Shown here: positions 33,262 through 42,759 of the stretch, in pieces
How positions within the stretch are numbered: position 1 is the stretch's first letter
Layout: each line of letters starts with the position of its first letter
NCBI GenBank assembly: GCA_964617665.1
Contig: CAZUAH010000017.1
Location: 1 to 61,489, forward strand
From: JADHUC01 sp964617665
Lineage (GTDB): Bacteria; Planctomycetota; Planctomycetia; Pirellulales; Pirellulaceae
Length of the DNA: 61,489 nucleotides
Direction of reading: 5' to 3'
Notes under the pieces: generated by a model
What the model saw: only the letters and a program-made list of their open reading frames with translations
The model's database searches: none
Told to the model about the DNA's origin: nothing
Made by a program: the position numbers and the translations under genes

Positions 33262-35170
33262 CGGTGAGCGACCTGGGCACCCAAACATCGTCTTCCTCTT
33301 CATCGACGATATGGGCTACGCCGATCCGAGTTGTTTCGGTAACCCGCACGTCAATACGCCGAACATCGACCGTCTGGCGGATGAGGGTATCAAACTCACC
33401 AACTTCTACGTCAACTCTCCCATCTGCTCGCCTTCTCGCGTGGCCGTCACCACCGGGCAGTATGCGGCGCGGTGGAAAATCCACTCGTACCTGAACACGC
33501 GGGCCGGAAACAGAAGTCGCGGTATGCGCGACTATTTGGACGGTTCTGCGCCCACGACCGCGAAGAAGTTGAAAGCGGTCGGGTATGCCACTGCCCATTT
33601 CGGCAAATGGCACATGGGCGGTGGCCGCGACGTCGATGACGCGCCGCTGCCAGCGGCGTACGGGTTCGATGAATCGTTGGTCGCCTTTGAAGGCTTGGGC
33701 GATCGCCTGCTGACGAATCCGAAGAACTCGAGCGTCAAGTTAGGCCACGGCAAGATCGAGTTTTGCCAGCGATGGGAAAAGACCCAGAAGTACGCCGACC
33801 GCGCGATTGATTTCATTCGCCGGCATAAGGACCAACCGTTCTACGTGCGATTGTTCCCCAACGATGTCCACGACCCCCACGTGCCGTGGCCCGGAGCCGA
33901 AGAGAAATGGAACAGCGTGACCGACAACCCGTGGGAGCAGACGTTCTTTGCCGTGCTGGAGGAGATGGACAAGCAGGTTGGGCGATTGGTGGATGAGATT
34001 GACTCGCTCGACTTAGCCGAAAAGACCTTGATTGTCTTCACGAGCGACAACGGCCCGACGGACTGGCCCAAGTATTACCGCGAAGAAGGCATTACCCCGC
34101 CGGGATTCACTGGACCGTTCTTCGGCCGGAAATGGTCGCTGTTCGAAGGCGGGATTCGCATGCCGTTTGTCGCACGCTGGAAAGGCACAATTCCGGGTGG
34201 AGTGACTGACAAAGAAAGCGTGATGAGCGGCATCGACTTGTCGCCGACGTTCTGCAGTCTAGCGGGTGTCGAGGTTCCCGACGCGGAGAAGCTAGACGGA
34301 ATCGACTGCAGCGGCGTGCTCCTGGGAACACCGTCCACACGCCCCAAACCGTTGTTCTGGCAGTACGGCGCGCCGCACGCGGAGCTGAAGCCCGGCAAAG
34401 TTGAATACCAGAGCCCGAGTTTTGCCGTAAGAGATGGAATATGGAAGTTTCTGGTCAACCCGGACGGCTCCGAAGCACGCCTGTTCAATCTGGCCGAGGA
34501 CCCCGGAGAACAAACCAACCTGCTGGAACAGGAGCCGGAACGTGTTGCCGCGTTGTTTGGAAAAATCGGAGCCTGGGCCGACGAAATGGGCTTTGAATTC
34601 GATGCAGATGCAAAACCCGTCAAGCCGGCGCCGACCATTGCCGCTCTTGTGAACAACCAACTCTTGCGATTCAGAAACCACGGTGTGGAGGTCGACGAAG
34701 ACGGAGCCTGGCAGTTCGACGGTCAGGCGTGGTTGGACTTGCCCAGACACATGGCTCCCAAGGTCAGCGGCGGCAAGTGGATTCGAATCGGTGCCACGAT
34801 CGCGCCGACCGCTGCGAATGGCGTCATCCTGGCTCACGGAGGCGACAAGTCAGGCTACAGCGTCTACTTGGAAGATGGAAAGCTCGCCTTCGCAACCTGC
34901 GTCCGCTGGAAGCGGACCGTCATCATGGCCGACGAGCCACTTGACGAAGAACCGTACCAGTTCGAGGCCTTCTGGCAAACAGACGGCACGATGCATGTGA
35001 AGGTAGATGGGAAACTCGTCGCCAAAGGCAAAGCCCCGAGCGCTTTGCGCGATGAACCCGGCGATTCCGTCCAGATCGGAGCCGACTTGATCAAGCCGGT
35101 CGGCGACTACGAAGACGAAAACCCATTTCGCGGATCCATCTCCGGCCTGTTCCTGAAACACCCTCGGTAA
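33185..35170 (+). CDS. Secreted sulfatase with C-terminal LamG-like domain
   Basis: A 661-residue protein of the alkaline-phosphatase fold sulfatase family. A signal peptide covers about 1-26. NIVFLFIDDMGY provides the metal-binding Asp pair (41-42), and CSPSR at 81-85 is the formylglycine site, Cys81 being converted by a maturase not present here. GKWHMGG and FTSDNGP are further active-site blocks. After about residue 475 a concanavalin A/LamG-like domain follows (WIRIGATIAPTAANGVILAH to the end), probably for glycan binding. The ATG at 33185 is chosen over a TTG two codons earlier. It hydrolyses sulfate esters, most likely of a polysaccharide; the exact substrate is not readable. Confidence 0.93.
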   Translation: MTLISRTCAGVLAITTVAMIEVSLASGERPGHPNIVFLFIDDMGYADPSCFGNPHVNTPNIDRLADEGIKLTNFYVNSPICSPSRVAVTTGQYAARWKIHSYLNTRAGNRSRGMRDYLDGSAPTTAKKLKAVGYATAHFGKWHMGGGRDVDDAPLPAAYGFDESLVAFEGLGDRLLTNPKNSSVKLGHGKIEFCQRWEKTQKYADRAIDFIRRHKDQPFYVRLFPNDVHDPHVPWPGAEEKWNSVTDNPWEQTFFAVLEEMDKQVGRLVDEIDSLDLAEKTLIVFTSDNGPTDWPKYYREEGITPPGFTGPFFGRKWSLFEGGIRMPFVARWKGTIPGGVTDKESVMSGIDLSPTFCSLAGVEVPDAEKLDGIDCSGVLLGTPSTRPKPLFWQYGAPHAELKPGKVEYQSPSFAVRDGIWKFLVNPDGSEARLFNLAEDPGEQTNLLEQEPERVAALFGKIGAWADEMGFEFDADAKPVKPAPTIAALVNNQLLRFRNHGVEVDEDGAWQFDGQAWLDLPRHMAPKVSGGKWIRIGATIAPTAANGVILAHGGDKSGYSVYLEDGKLAFATCVRWKRTVIMADEPLDEEPYQFEAFWQTDGTMHVKVDGKLVAKGKAPSALRDEPGDSVQIGADLIKPVGDYEDENPFRGSISGLFLKHPR

Positions 35171-35243
35171 CCGGAGGATTACAGGGAAGGCGTCGAAAAT
35201 GCCCCGTTCTCTTGCTGAGAAACGTACCAGTCGTTGAACAGGC

Positions 35244-35269
35244 AACGAGTGTCGCGTTCGTCACTCGTT
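35244..35269. terminator. Hairpin between two converging genes
   Basis: An 8-base stem AACGAGTG / CACTCGTT around a 10-base loop. It lies between the sulfatase stop and the stop of the oppositely oriented oxidoreductase, a place for a two-way terminator, but there is no T-run. Confidence 0.4.
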
Positions 35270-35302
35270 CCCGCCTCGGAGTTCGGAAGCAATCCGGGAG
35301 GT

Positions 35303-36640
35303 CTACAGATGCCACGGGGCGCGCATCGCGCGGGTCAGCATGCGGCTGGCCTCGGCGTCGTCGATGATCTCCTCCTTGTCTGGATCCCAGCGGATCTTGC
35401 GTCCGAGCCGGGTACAGATGTCGGTCAGGTGGGAGATGGTGTCGCTGCGTACCGCAACGTCGATGTTGGAGACAGTCTGCTCCCTGCTCTTGATGCAATC
35501 GAGGAACTGGCGCTGGTGGCCGGAACTCTTCATTAGGTGGATTTCATCCGGGCCGATTTGTGAATCCAGCAACGATTTCGGCTCGGCATCAATATGCCCG
35601 CGTTTGACATACACCCAGCCTTCGGTCCCTTGGAACACGACTCCCTGCTTGTTCTGTTTGTTGTCGGTGTAGATCATCTTCACGCCGTCCGCGTACGTAT
35701 GCTGGAGTTTCCAACTGACAGCACAGTCAGCCAGCCCGTCACCGGGGAACGTAGCCGTTCCTTCGACCTCGACCGGACCGGTGTGGTCCGTGCCGTGGCC
35801 CCATTGGGCAATGTCCAGGTGATGGATACCCCAGTAGCCGCCGATGCCGCCCAGGCAGTAGTCGGAAATGTGGTACCAGATGCTATAGCTGTTCTCCCTG
35901 GTCCACGGCCGACAGCGATGATACGTGTACGGCGCCCACGGCGCAGGACCGAGCCACAAATCGTAGTCCAGGTAGTCCGGCACGGGTTCGGTGGGCTGAT
36001 TCGGGAAGGCAAAGTCGTGAGGCACACCGACTACGATAGTTTGCAGCTCGCCGATGCGTCCGTTGCGGACCAACTCGCAGCCAAATCGGAAATTCTCGCC
36101 GGACCGTTGCTGCGTGCCCCATTGAAACACAGCGCCGTATCGGCGGCAGGCCGCGCGTAACGCCTTGTCCGCGGCGAGGCTCAATCCCAGGGCCTTTTCC
36201 GTGTAGATGTCCTTGCCGTTACGCACTGCTTCCAGCGAGTGCAGCACGTGCCAATGATCCGGCGAAGCGATGCACACGGCGTCGATGTCCGGCCGGCCGC
36301 ATAGTTCGCGGAAGTCGTTGTAAGCGGCACAATCGCCGGTGCCGTAGTGTTTGTCGACGATGCCTTTGGCCATTTCGCGCTGCTTGCCATTCACATCGCA
36401 AACGGCAACCACACGAGCGTCTCGTTGCCCGAGAAATGCTCTCATGAGCGTTGGGCCGCGGTTTCCATGCCCAATGCAACCCACCGCAATCCGCTCACTC
36501 GCGGCTACCTGGTTGCCCATGCCCAACGCCGAAGCCGGAATGATCTGAGGAGCGGCGATGGCGCTCACCGCAGCAGCAAGAAAACGCCGCCGGGAATGAT
36601 GATTCCTGTCTCCGACCGTACCAGTGTATTCACTTCTCAT
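35303..36640 (-). CDS. Tat-exported Gfo/Idh/MocA family oxidoreductase
   Basis: A 445-residue protein. The twin-arginine motif SRRRFLAAA (from residue 16) and a following hydrophobic stretch mark Tat export, usual for the secreted branch of this family in planctomycetes. The Rossmann part starts at RIAVGCIGHGNRG and has DAVCIASPDHWH and the EKALGLS segment with the conserved Lys. The C-terminal alpha/beta domain is complete. It oxidises or reduces a sugar-like substrate with a tightly bound NAD(P). AAGGA precedes the ATG. It is the last gene of a possible six-gene minus-strand operon starting at 42532. Confidence 0.9.
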   Translation of the reverse strand: MRSEYTGTVGDRNHHSRRRFLAAAVSAIAAPQIIPASALGMGNQVAASERIAVGCIGHGNRGPTLMRAFLGQRDARVVAVCDVNGKQREMAKGIVDKHYGTGDCAAYNDFRELCGRPDIDAVCIASPDHWHVLHSLEAVRNGKDIYTEKALGLSLAADKALRAACRRYGAVFQWGTQQRSGENFRFGCELVRNGRIGELQTIVVGVPHDFAFPNQPTEPVPDYLDYDLWLGPAPWAPYTYHRCRPWTRENSYSIWYHISDYCLGGIGGYWGIHHLDIAQWGHGTDHTGPVEVEGTATFPGDGLADCAVSWKLQHTYADGVKMIYTDNKQNKQGVVFQGTEGWVYVKRGHIDAEPKSLLDSQIGPDEIHLMKSSGHQRQFLDCIKSREQTVSNIDVAVRSDTISHLTDICTRLGRKIRWDPDKEEIIDDAEASRMLTRAMRAPWHL

Positions 36641-36711
36641 CGATATTCCTTCGCTTATTGGGGGTGGTTTCGTTTGAACATACCATATCTACATGATACC
36701 GAAAATTCACA

Positions 36712-36996
36712 TCACTTTCTCTGGAACGTGTCAATCGCCTCCTCGTGGCCGACGCGGACGAGACGGACCTCTTCGAGCAGGCAACTGTACACCGGGAAGG
36801 AAGCGGAGACAGCTTCCGGCGGCGGCACGAAGTAGTTCGTTTGCTCGTAACGCCGGAGGACGGCCGTCATGAGTCCCCCCTCGGCGTCGAAAAATCTACC
36901 TATGTGCAAAGGTAAGAGAGCCAGCAAGACAGCGGCTTCCTTTTCATTCGACGTCTCCGTTATTGCCGGCAATCGCCGCGAACGACATTCGTTCAT
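36712..36996 (-). CDS. Small protein of unknown function
   Basis: 94 codons, beginning 4 bases after the stop of the beta-helix gene and so possibly translated by coupling. The ribosome site is weak. The second half (from MTAVLRRYEQTNYFVPPPEA) has codon use like its neighbours; the first half does not, so the real start might be that internal Met, giving 52 residues. No signal peptide and no family recognised. It may be the end of a degraded gene. Confidence 0.45.
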   Translation of the reverse strand: MNECRSRRLPAITETSNEKEAAVLLALLPLHIGRFFDAEGGLMTAVLRRYEQTNYFVPPPEAVSASFPVYSCLLEEVRLVRVGHEEAIDTFQRK

Positions 36997-37000
36997 CTTA

Positions 37001-38611
37001 TCAATCGGGACCACTCGCGCCGGCCGGCGAAAGCGGCAGTACCAGAAACGCATCGAAGTCGGGGCAGTCTTTGTCACCGCGCATGGGCAGAGCGATGGGG
37101 TGGCCGACGAACACGCCTTTGCGCACTGGTTTCGCTCGTTCGATCGTCTGCTTGATATCGAGGCAGTTATAGACCGCGTACTTCTGTCCTTGTGTCAGTG
37201 CGCCGGACAGATCGGCTTCTACCCTGTCCTTTTCGTCCCAGTTGAAAACTGCAACGTTGGCTCGCCCTCTCTCGTATTTGTTGGGAAATACGAAAACTCT
37301 CGTGCCGGTCGGCTTGCCGTTGCGGCCGGGAAGCATCGTGCTGTTGTTGTCGAGCCCCAGCTTCTGCCACTCGGCGAAAGTGAGCGTATCCTCGTCGGGG
37401 TACTGCTCTGTTGTGCTGTAGACAAACGGCTTTTCGACCCCATTGTCGTAGTAGGTGTTGCCGTGGATGGTGTAGCACGTCAAATTCGGCTTCGGCGGAT
37501 TGTCGGCTATGCCCGACCCGGAGGGGCCGCTACTCACCTCCATCAGATACCCGGTGGCCCAGAACGTGTTGCCCGAGATCTGCATCTTGCGCCAGCGGCT
37601 GACCACCATGGCGCGGTAGGCTCCCATCACGTAGTTGCCCTTGACCAGCGCCTCGTCGTGGATTACGTCCTTCCTGGAATGAACCATCAGTCGCATGTTG
37701 CTGCGCCATTGCTGCATATCGCGCGGCTGGTAGCCCACGTTTCCGATGAACCGGATGCGCTCGGCCGGTTTCCATCCCGTGAGGCCATAGTTGAAAGAGG
37801 TTTGCCCTTCTTTGTACCAGCCGGGGATGAAGCCAATGTTCTCCAGGATATCGAAGCCTTTGATCTCGCCCTGCTGTGTGTAAATGTCATAGTTCCAGCC
37901 GCAGCCTCGATAGGCGATATTGTGTTGGAGTGTCTTTGTTCCCGCGTCGTTCTGGATGTAGAAGGCGTGCCCATGGCCGCGCCCGCCCTTGCGCTCCATC
38001 GTGCCAAAATCATGGATCAGGTTGCCGTAGGCCTCCATGTCGAGCGCCGGTCGCCAGAGTCCCGTGCCCATGGCACCGCCGAAGACGTTGCAGTTGATCA
38101 GCTTGACCTTGTTTCCCCTCACGGCATTGAAAGCGGTGGGAACTCTGTGCTTCTCTTGGTACGGATCCCACTTGAGGTCCCCGATTTCCAGACGCACGAA
38201 ATGAGTGAAGTCGCATCCGTTAATTTGCACTGCGCCGTTCAGATGGGCCCATTGGCCGGCAGCGGATGTGACGATGATGGGCTGCTGCCGCGCGCCGCGC
38301 AGCTTTGGCGTGAAGGGGCTCCGCTCGGTGTACTCGCCTCCGTCCCTGTTCTCTTTCGTCGCCTCCAAACCATCGTATCGCCCACCGCTGAGCAGTACGA
38401 TGTCGCCCGGCTTCACCGGGGCGTTGTCGGCGAAAACCGTGAAGATATCGTAGGGCTTCTGTACCGAGCCGTCACCGTCGGGTTTTCCGTCCGGCGCCAC
38501 GTGGATCTCGGCAGCCGAGGCCACCGCCGCAAACATGAAGATCGCAGTCAAGCCGAGCCCGAGGACAAAACGCTTGGCAGAACACCGCGCCAACAGACAA
38601 ACGCGATCCAT
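37001..38611 (-). CDS. Secreted right-handed beta-helix protein
   Basis: A 536-residue protein. A signal peptide (about 1-34) ends near ASAA. The opening IHVAPDGKPDGDGSVQKPYD is typical for pectate-lyase-like or chondroitinase-B-like beta-helix proteins, as are the repeated Asn/Gly/His-rich turns. The C-terminal 100 residues form a separate beta domain (ANVAVFNWDEKDRVEADLSG). AGGAGAG precedes the ATG at 38611; an ATG six codons upstream lacks it. The protein at 38863 has the same plan. Lyase or hydrolase action on an acidic or sulfated polysaccharide is the likely role, without proof of specificity. Confidence 0.85.
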   Translation of the reverse strand: MDRVCLLARCSAKRFVLGLGLTAIFMFAAVASAAEIHVAPDGKPDGDGSVQKPYDIFTVFADNAPVKPGDIVLLSGGRYDGLEATKENRDGGEYTERSPFTPKLRGARQQPIIVTSAAGQWAHLNGAVQINGCDFTHFVRLEIGDLKWDPYQEKHRVPTAFNAVRGNKVKLINCNVFGGAMGTGLWRPALDMEAYGNLIHDFGTMERKGGRGHGHAFYIQNDAGTKTLQHNIAYRGCGWNYDIYTQQGEIKGFDILENIGFIPGWYKEGQTSFNYGLTGWKPAERIRFIGNVGYQPRDMQQWRSNMRLMVHSRKDVIHDEALVKGNYVMGAYRAMVVSRWRKMQISGNTFWATGYLMEVSSGPSGSGIADNPPKPNLTCYTIHGNTYYDNGVEKPFVYSTTEQYPDEDTLTFAEWQKLGLDNNSTMLPGRNGKPTGTRVFVFPNKYERGRANVAVFNWDEKDRVEADLSGALTQGQKYAVYNCLDIKQTIERAKPVRKGVFVGHPIALPMRGDKDCPDFDAFLVLPLSPAGASGPD

Positions 38612-38673
38612 GGCTGCTCTCCTATTCAATAGTCGTTGATACTACTACAACTACCCGTCGCCGACGTTGCCGT

Positions 38674-38817
38674 TCATTTCGTTGTCCAATCGACGGGATT
38701 CTGAACAGCGAATCGTAGTAGCTCGTCAAACAGAATCAGTTCGATGTCCAGAAGTTCCTCATGTCCCAGTTGCGGATACGGCTCGTCCACCACGCCGTTG
38801 CAGCGTTCGTGGACCAT
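38674..38817 (-). CDS. Possible 47-residue protein, function unknown
   Basis: The frame reads MVHERCNGVVDEPYPQLGHE, then a strongly amphipathic helix with ELILFDELLRFAVQNPVDW. The composition looks protein-like, but the ribosome site is poor and a stop lies nine codons upstream. It sits between the two beta-helix genes on their strand. It may be a real small protein or a remnant. Confidence 0.35.
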   Translation of the reverse strand: MVHERCNGVVDEPYPQLGHEELLDIELILFDELLRFAVQNPVDWTTK

Positions 38818-38862
38818 GGTTACTGCTCTCGTCTTTTCTAGCGGTCAAATGAGGAAGTTGTC

Positions 38863-40155
38863 TCATTCACGATCCTGGGATAGGCGAAGGACGACGAAGG
38901 CGCAAAACTCACCTTGACCTGTGCGCTCCTCGACCGGCATCGGAATCGCGACGGGGGTTCCTTGACACGTCCCTTGCGCGACGGGTTCTCCGAAAAAGTC
39001 CAAGACGCTCTGGATGCGGAAGGCGTCGCCCGCCTTCAGGAAGGCCGCAAGGTCGACATCGACCGCCTTTGACTTCGGCCAATTGACAATCGCCAGGTTC
39101 GCGCGGTTCGGATCGTACTTGCTGGGCCGCACGATTACCGACGCAGTTTCGGGCGCGGCGTCTTTCTGCCGGCCGCGCCAGATGAAGTTGTCCTTCTCAG
39201 TGACGGTCTTGAAGCCGCGAATCGACAGGCCGTGGCGGATGATCGTGTTGCCCTCGACGATGCAGTCTTCACTGTCCTTGGCCGTGTAGCCAACGCTCAT
39301 TGGGATTTCGTACAGGATGTTGTTCTTGACAGCAATGCCTCGGCTGCCCCTGCCGCCGCCGATCAGGAAGTTGTAGCGGCCGCCTGCTTTACGAGGGCCA
39401 AACGCGATGTTGCCTTCGATATGGAAGTTGTCCACATAGGCGCGCGAAGATCCGTAGAACTGCGTCGTGTTCGAGTAGTTCCCGAAGAAGATGTTGTCCG
39501 TGACCGACTTGATCCCGGTCTGATTCTGACCGTAGATGCCCGGCCCGTGGTAGCGGTCCGGCCCGATCCAGCCGTTGTCGTAGACAATGCAGCCGTGTAC
39601 TTCACTATCGACCGCGGGTTTCCAGAAGCCAATGCCTTGCGCATTATCGTGGATGACAAGATGGATGTACTTGCAGTGCTCGCCGCCGAGGATGTTCAGG
39701 CTACCCCAAGGCCGAGCCAGATCTTTGGGATGCGAGCCGCTGTCTTTGGCGACGCGCGTTTCAGTGAGGTTCTCCGAGACGATGATCTCCAGGTCCCAGA
39801 TCCAGAGGAACTGGCTGGGATTCTCGACTCGTAGACCCCCGTCAATTGTGACACGATCACCAGGAACCGCGCGGACGTGAATGGGTTTGCCCTCTGCACC
39901 GGCCAGTTTCACCGAGTATCCGTTTCTCCCCGGCTGGCGATCCGGGTGCTTGTACGTTCCGCCCCGAACCCAAATCGTATCTCCCACCGCGACCTGTTGA
40001 GCCCCACTGAGCACCGAGGCTAGGTCCCACGGTGCGGGCTCGGACCCTGCGTTGTCCGCTTTGCCATCAACCGCAACGTAGTACTCGGACGCGTTGGACG
40101 ATTCGATCGCCAAGAGAAGGCAAACGAGCACAACGCCTTTCCCAATCGCCTTCAT
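38863..40155 (-). CDS. Secreted right-handed beta-helix protein, second paralogue
   Basis: A 430-residue protein with signal peptide (1-22) and the opening YYVAVDGKADNAGSEPAPWD. Then follow helical rungs with repeated Asn ladders (SVTDNIFFGNYSNTTQF, IEGNIAFG, VKNNILYEI, VEGNTIIRHG). The C-terminal domain (ANLAIVNWPKSKAVDVDLAA) matches that of the protein at 37001. GGGAGG stands 7 bases before the ATG. Both are probably exported and act on the same polysaccharide. The chondroitinase-B-like fold is suggested by the order of parts only. Confidence 0.86.
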   Translation of the reverse strand: MKAIGKGVVLVCLLLAIESSNASEYYVAVDGKADNAGSEPAPWDLASVLSGAQQVAVGDTIWVRGGTYKHPDRQPGRNGYSVKLAGAEGKPIHVRAVPGDRVTIDGGLRVENPSQFLWIWDLEIIVSENLTETRVAKDSGSHPKDLARPWGSLNILGGEHCKYIHLVIHDNAQGIGFWKPAVDSEVHGCIVYDNGWIGPDRYHGPGIYGQNQTGIKSVTDNIFFGNYSNTTQFYGSSRAYVDNFHIEGNIAFGPRKAGGRYNFLIGGGRGSRGIAVKNNILYEIPMSVGYTAKDSEDCIVEGNTIIRHGLSIRGFKTVTEKDNFIWRGRQKDAAPETASVIVRPSKYDPNRANLAIVNWPKSKAVDVDLAAFLKAGDAFRIQSVLDFFGEPVAQGTCQGTPVAIPMPVEERTGQGEFCAFVVLRLSQDRE

Positions 40156-40197
40156 ACGAAGTCCTCCCGGCAGGTTCGGGCGAGTCCAGCAGCACGC

Positions 40198-41667
40198 CTA
40201 CTTCGGATCCTCCCACATCGAGTCGATCAACTCGACGGTTCGGTCGACGAGGACTTGGCCGCCTTTGGGGCCCACGAGACTGCTGTGGACGATGGCGCTG
40301 TAGTGGCCTCCGTGGACGGCTCTTTCGGTCGGTAGATACGTACCTGGTCCGACCAATTGGATCACGAACGTCTGGACGGCTTTGCTTCGGGCCTTGATGC
40401 GAATCCCAAAATCGGTGAACAACTCGAACTGGTTCGTGCACACAACGGCATCGCCGATCCGCACAACGTGTAATTCCATTTCGAGTGTCGGATTCGGATC
40501 GGTCTTTTGCCTCTCGAAGCGGTTGACCGTCACTTCGTACCACTTCATCCGCCGAAACAAGCTATTGGCCGCTTTCGGATCCTTTTCGATTTGGGCTGCA
40601 GTTTGTTCGAAGACCTTCTTCGCCTCGGCGTATTCCGCATCGGTGACTAACCGCATAGGAAGTTGCACCATCTCGACTTTGTGGATGACGGGCACGTCGG
40701 TATGCCGCTCGTCCTTGACCGCCTCGTAAGCGTCATCGACCGCGTTCACTACGCGTCTGGCAATCTCCTCCAGTCGAGTCAGCCCGCGAAGCCGGCGCAT
40801 TCGTTCTTCAGACGCCTTGCGGTACATCAAGTGGGGCGACTGGTCGCCGGCCGCTCCAGTCCAGCCCAGCACGCATACCTGGTCTCCGTACTTCTCGTGC
40901 AGGGCCTCGCGTACAGGATGCCAGAAGTCGGCGTTGATCACCGAGCCTGATTCCACCTCCTGCGAAGGACACGCGATGTTCACCGCCATGGCGACCAACT
41001 CGCCATCCGCGTTCCAGGCGAACAACACAGGTACGTCGTGGTCCTCGTATCCCTCCAGACCGCGGAATTCCGGCACGGTCGTCGAGCCATACATGCGAGC
41101 CGAGCCGTTGGCGTACACCGCGCGGCGATTGTAGGCCACCACCGCGTGGCCGAGGCCCCAAGAGACGCTACCCGACGCACGGTCCTTCCATGCCTTGGCG
41201 ATCGCGTCAGCCGCACGTTCGGCAAAGAACGTCCGATATTGCTCGACCTGCATCACGCCTTCCTTCGGAAGCACCCACTTCCCCAGTCTCGGTTCCGGGG
41301 CCGTGTGAGTGTGGGTGCCGGAAAGGAAGATCTTGCTGGTATCCAAATCCGGCGTGCGTTTCTTGACTTCCTGCCGGACGAGTTCCAACAAGTCGGCAGG
41401 AATACTAATCAAGTCACAGGAAACCATGATCGCCAGATCAAGCGCTTTGTCGCCCTCGCGAGATTCCAAGACAAGAACATTTGCCGTGATGGGCGTTTCC
41501 GCTTTTTGCGAAATTCGCAGACGAAACTGCCCGGAAATGGCTACCGGCTCGTCAGGCGTGATGTCAGTGCTGGCCGTCCCAACAAGCAACTCGGCATGAG
41601 CCGCTTGTGTGCAAAACGCCAGCAAGCCGACCGCGAGGCAAGTTGACTTCCTGTATCGTGTGAACAT
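40198..41667 (-). CDS. Secreted neutral/alkaline ceramidase-like hydrolase
   Basis: A 489-residue protein of the neutral/alkaline non-lysosomal ceramidase N-terminal family, widespread in planctomycetes. Signal peptide 1-25; mature start LLVGTASTDITPDEPVAISG. The zinc-binding GTHTHTAP lies at 117-124 (His119 and His121), NIACPSQEVESGS and VCVLGWTGAAGDQSP are further family blocks. The C-terminal Ig-like domain of real ceramidases is missing, as usual in this branch, so the substrate is unlikely to be ceramide. GGAGGA precedes the ATG. It lies 37 bases after the epimerase and 42 before the beta-helix gene, in a probable operon. Confidence 0.86.
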   Translation of the reverse strand: MFTRYRKSTCLAVGLLAFCTQAAHAELLVGTASTDITPDEPVAISGQFRLRISQKAETPITANVLVLESREGDKALDLAIMVSCDLISIPADLLELVRQEVKKRTPDLDTSKIFLSGTHTHTAPEPRLGKWVLPKEGVMQVEQYRTFFAERAADAIAKAWKDRASGSVSWGLGHAVVAYNRRAVYANGSARMYGSTTVPEFRGLEGYEDHDVPVLFAWNADGELVAMAVNIACPSQEVESGSVINADFWHPVREALHEKYGDQVCVLGWTGAAGDQSPHLMYRKASEERMRRLRGLTRLEEIARRVVNAVDDAYEAVKDERHTDVPVIHKVEMVQLPMRLVTDAEYAEAKKVFEQTAAQIEKDPKAANSLFRRMKWYEVTVNRFERQKTDPNPTLEMELHVVRIGDAVVCTNQFELFTDFGIRIKARSKAVQTFVIQLVGPGTYLPTERAVHGGHYSAIVHSSLVGPKGGQVLVDRTVELIDSMWEDPK

Positions 41668-41704
41668 GCCGTCTCCTCCGCGTTTCTGCGTGGTCTAACC
41701 ACGA

Positions 41705-42532
41705 TCATACAAATTTGCTCAGGTGTTCCAGGCTCTTTGCTGCCTGTTCCGGCGTGCCGCATTCGACGCTGAACACGATATCGCGCGGGCATTTGTCTTG
41801 GACGGTCTTCACGATTCGGTCCCAGTCCAAAACGCCTTCGCCGCAGGCGCAACCGACCGGCGTACCCGTCACTTTGCCTCGCTCTTCGTCGGAGTGCTCC
41901 ACCGAGATGTCCTTGGCGTGCAAGTGCACCAAACGTTCGACAACGCGATCCAGCCACGGATAGACATCTTGCCCGGCAAGGTACGCGTTGCCCGTGTCCA
42001 GATTGATACCGATCGCGTCCGAGTCGACCAGGTTGTAGATACGGTCCAGGCCGTCAGGTGTCTTGGAATACTGTGCGTGGGGCTCAAGCCCGATTTTCAC
42101 CCCGCGCCGCTCGGCCACGAACGCGGCTTCCTGAAGCGTGTATTTGATCAGCACATGATCCTCTTCCTCGGTGGTCCACTTGGCTTTGATGCCTTCGTCT
42201 GTGTTGATCACCGGCACGCCAATTTCCGCTGCCGTGCGAATTGCGAGCTTGATGTATTCCCCATGCACATCGGGCCGACCCAGCGGCCCGTGACTCTGTA
42301 GCCCGGATATCTTCAAGCCGGCCGCGTCGCACGCCTCCTTGATCCGGAAGGGATCGTCGAACATCGAGACCGTATGAAAATATCCCGCCTCGCTCATCAG
42401 TTCGCGGCCGAAATGGACCATCGGCTCGTACCACTCGTAGCCCATCTTTGCCGCCTCTTCCACCGCCCACTCAAACGGTTTGTCACTGCTGCGTGAATAC
42501 TCCGCATTCAAACCAACATACACCTTACCCAT
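41705..42532 (-). CDS. Sugar phosphate isomerase/epimerase (xylose isomerase-like TIM barrel)
   Basis: A 275-residue cytosolic protein without signal peptide. The AP-endonuclease-2/xylose isomerase-like barrel is shown by GLEPHAQY (metal Glu), INLDTGNAYLAG (Asp, Asn), LVHLHAKDIS (His, Lys, Asp) and a final VECGTPE (Glu), the usual metal-binding set. AAGGAG lies 7 bases before the ATG. It is the first gene of the minus-strand set and the only one whose product stays in the cytoplasm with certainty, fitting intracellular conversion of a released sugar. The exact sugar is unknown. Confidence 0.9.
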   Translation of the reverse strand: MGKVYVGLNAEYSRSSDKPFEWAVEEAAKMGYEWYEPMVHFGRELMSEAGYFHTVSMFDDPFRIKEACDAAGLKISGLQSHGPLGRPDVHGEYIKLAIRTAAEIGVPVINTDEGIKAKWTTEEEDHVLIKYTLQEAAFVAERRGVKIGLEPHAQYSKTPDGLDRIYNLVDSDAIGINLDTGNAYLAGQDVYPWLDRVVERLVHLHAKDISVEHSDEERGKVTGTPVGCACGEGVLDWDRIVKTVQDKCPRDIVFSVECGTPEQAAKSLEHLSKFV

Positions 42533-42759
42533 GCCTGTGCTCCTTTCAGAACTACTATTTCAAAGAATCCGCTCTCGCCGCGCGGTCGACAGTATAACAC
42601 AATCTTGACTGATTCTCTCGTCGTCGCGGTGCTCGTGCAATCATGGCTATGCATAATCTGACTTTGATTCTTGCCAGATAGGATACCTCGCAGAGGTTTC
42701 GACTGTATCGAAGTCGTTTGTAGCAGGTATAATCCACTGCACTGACACCCGTGTTCTTC

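Noticed and set aside
36869..38632. A 587-codon open frame on the plus strand
   Set aside because: It lies antisense to the beta-helix gene, which has signal peptide, ribosome site and family features. The antisense frame is open because of codon bias and has none of these.
40198..41667. A true ceramidase acting on sphingolipids
   Set aside because: Only the N-terminal-type domain is present and the locus is about glycans, so the substrate is left open.
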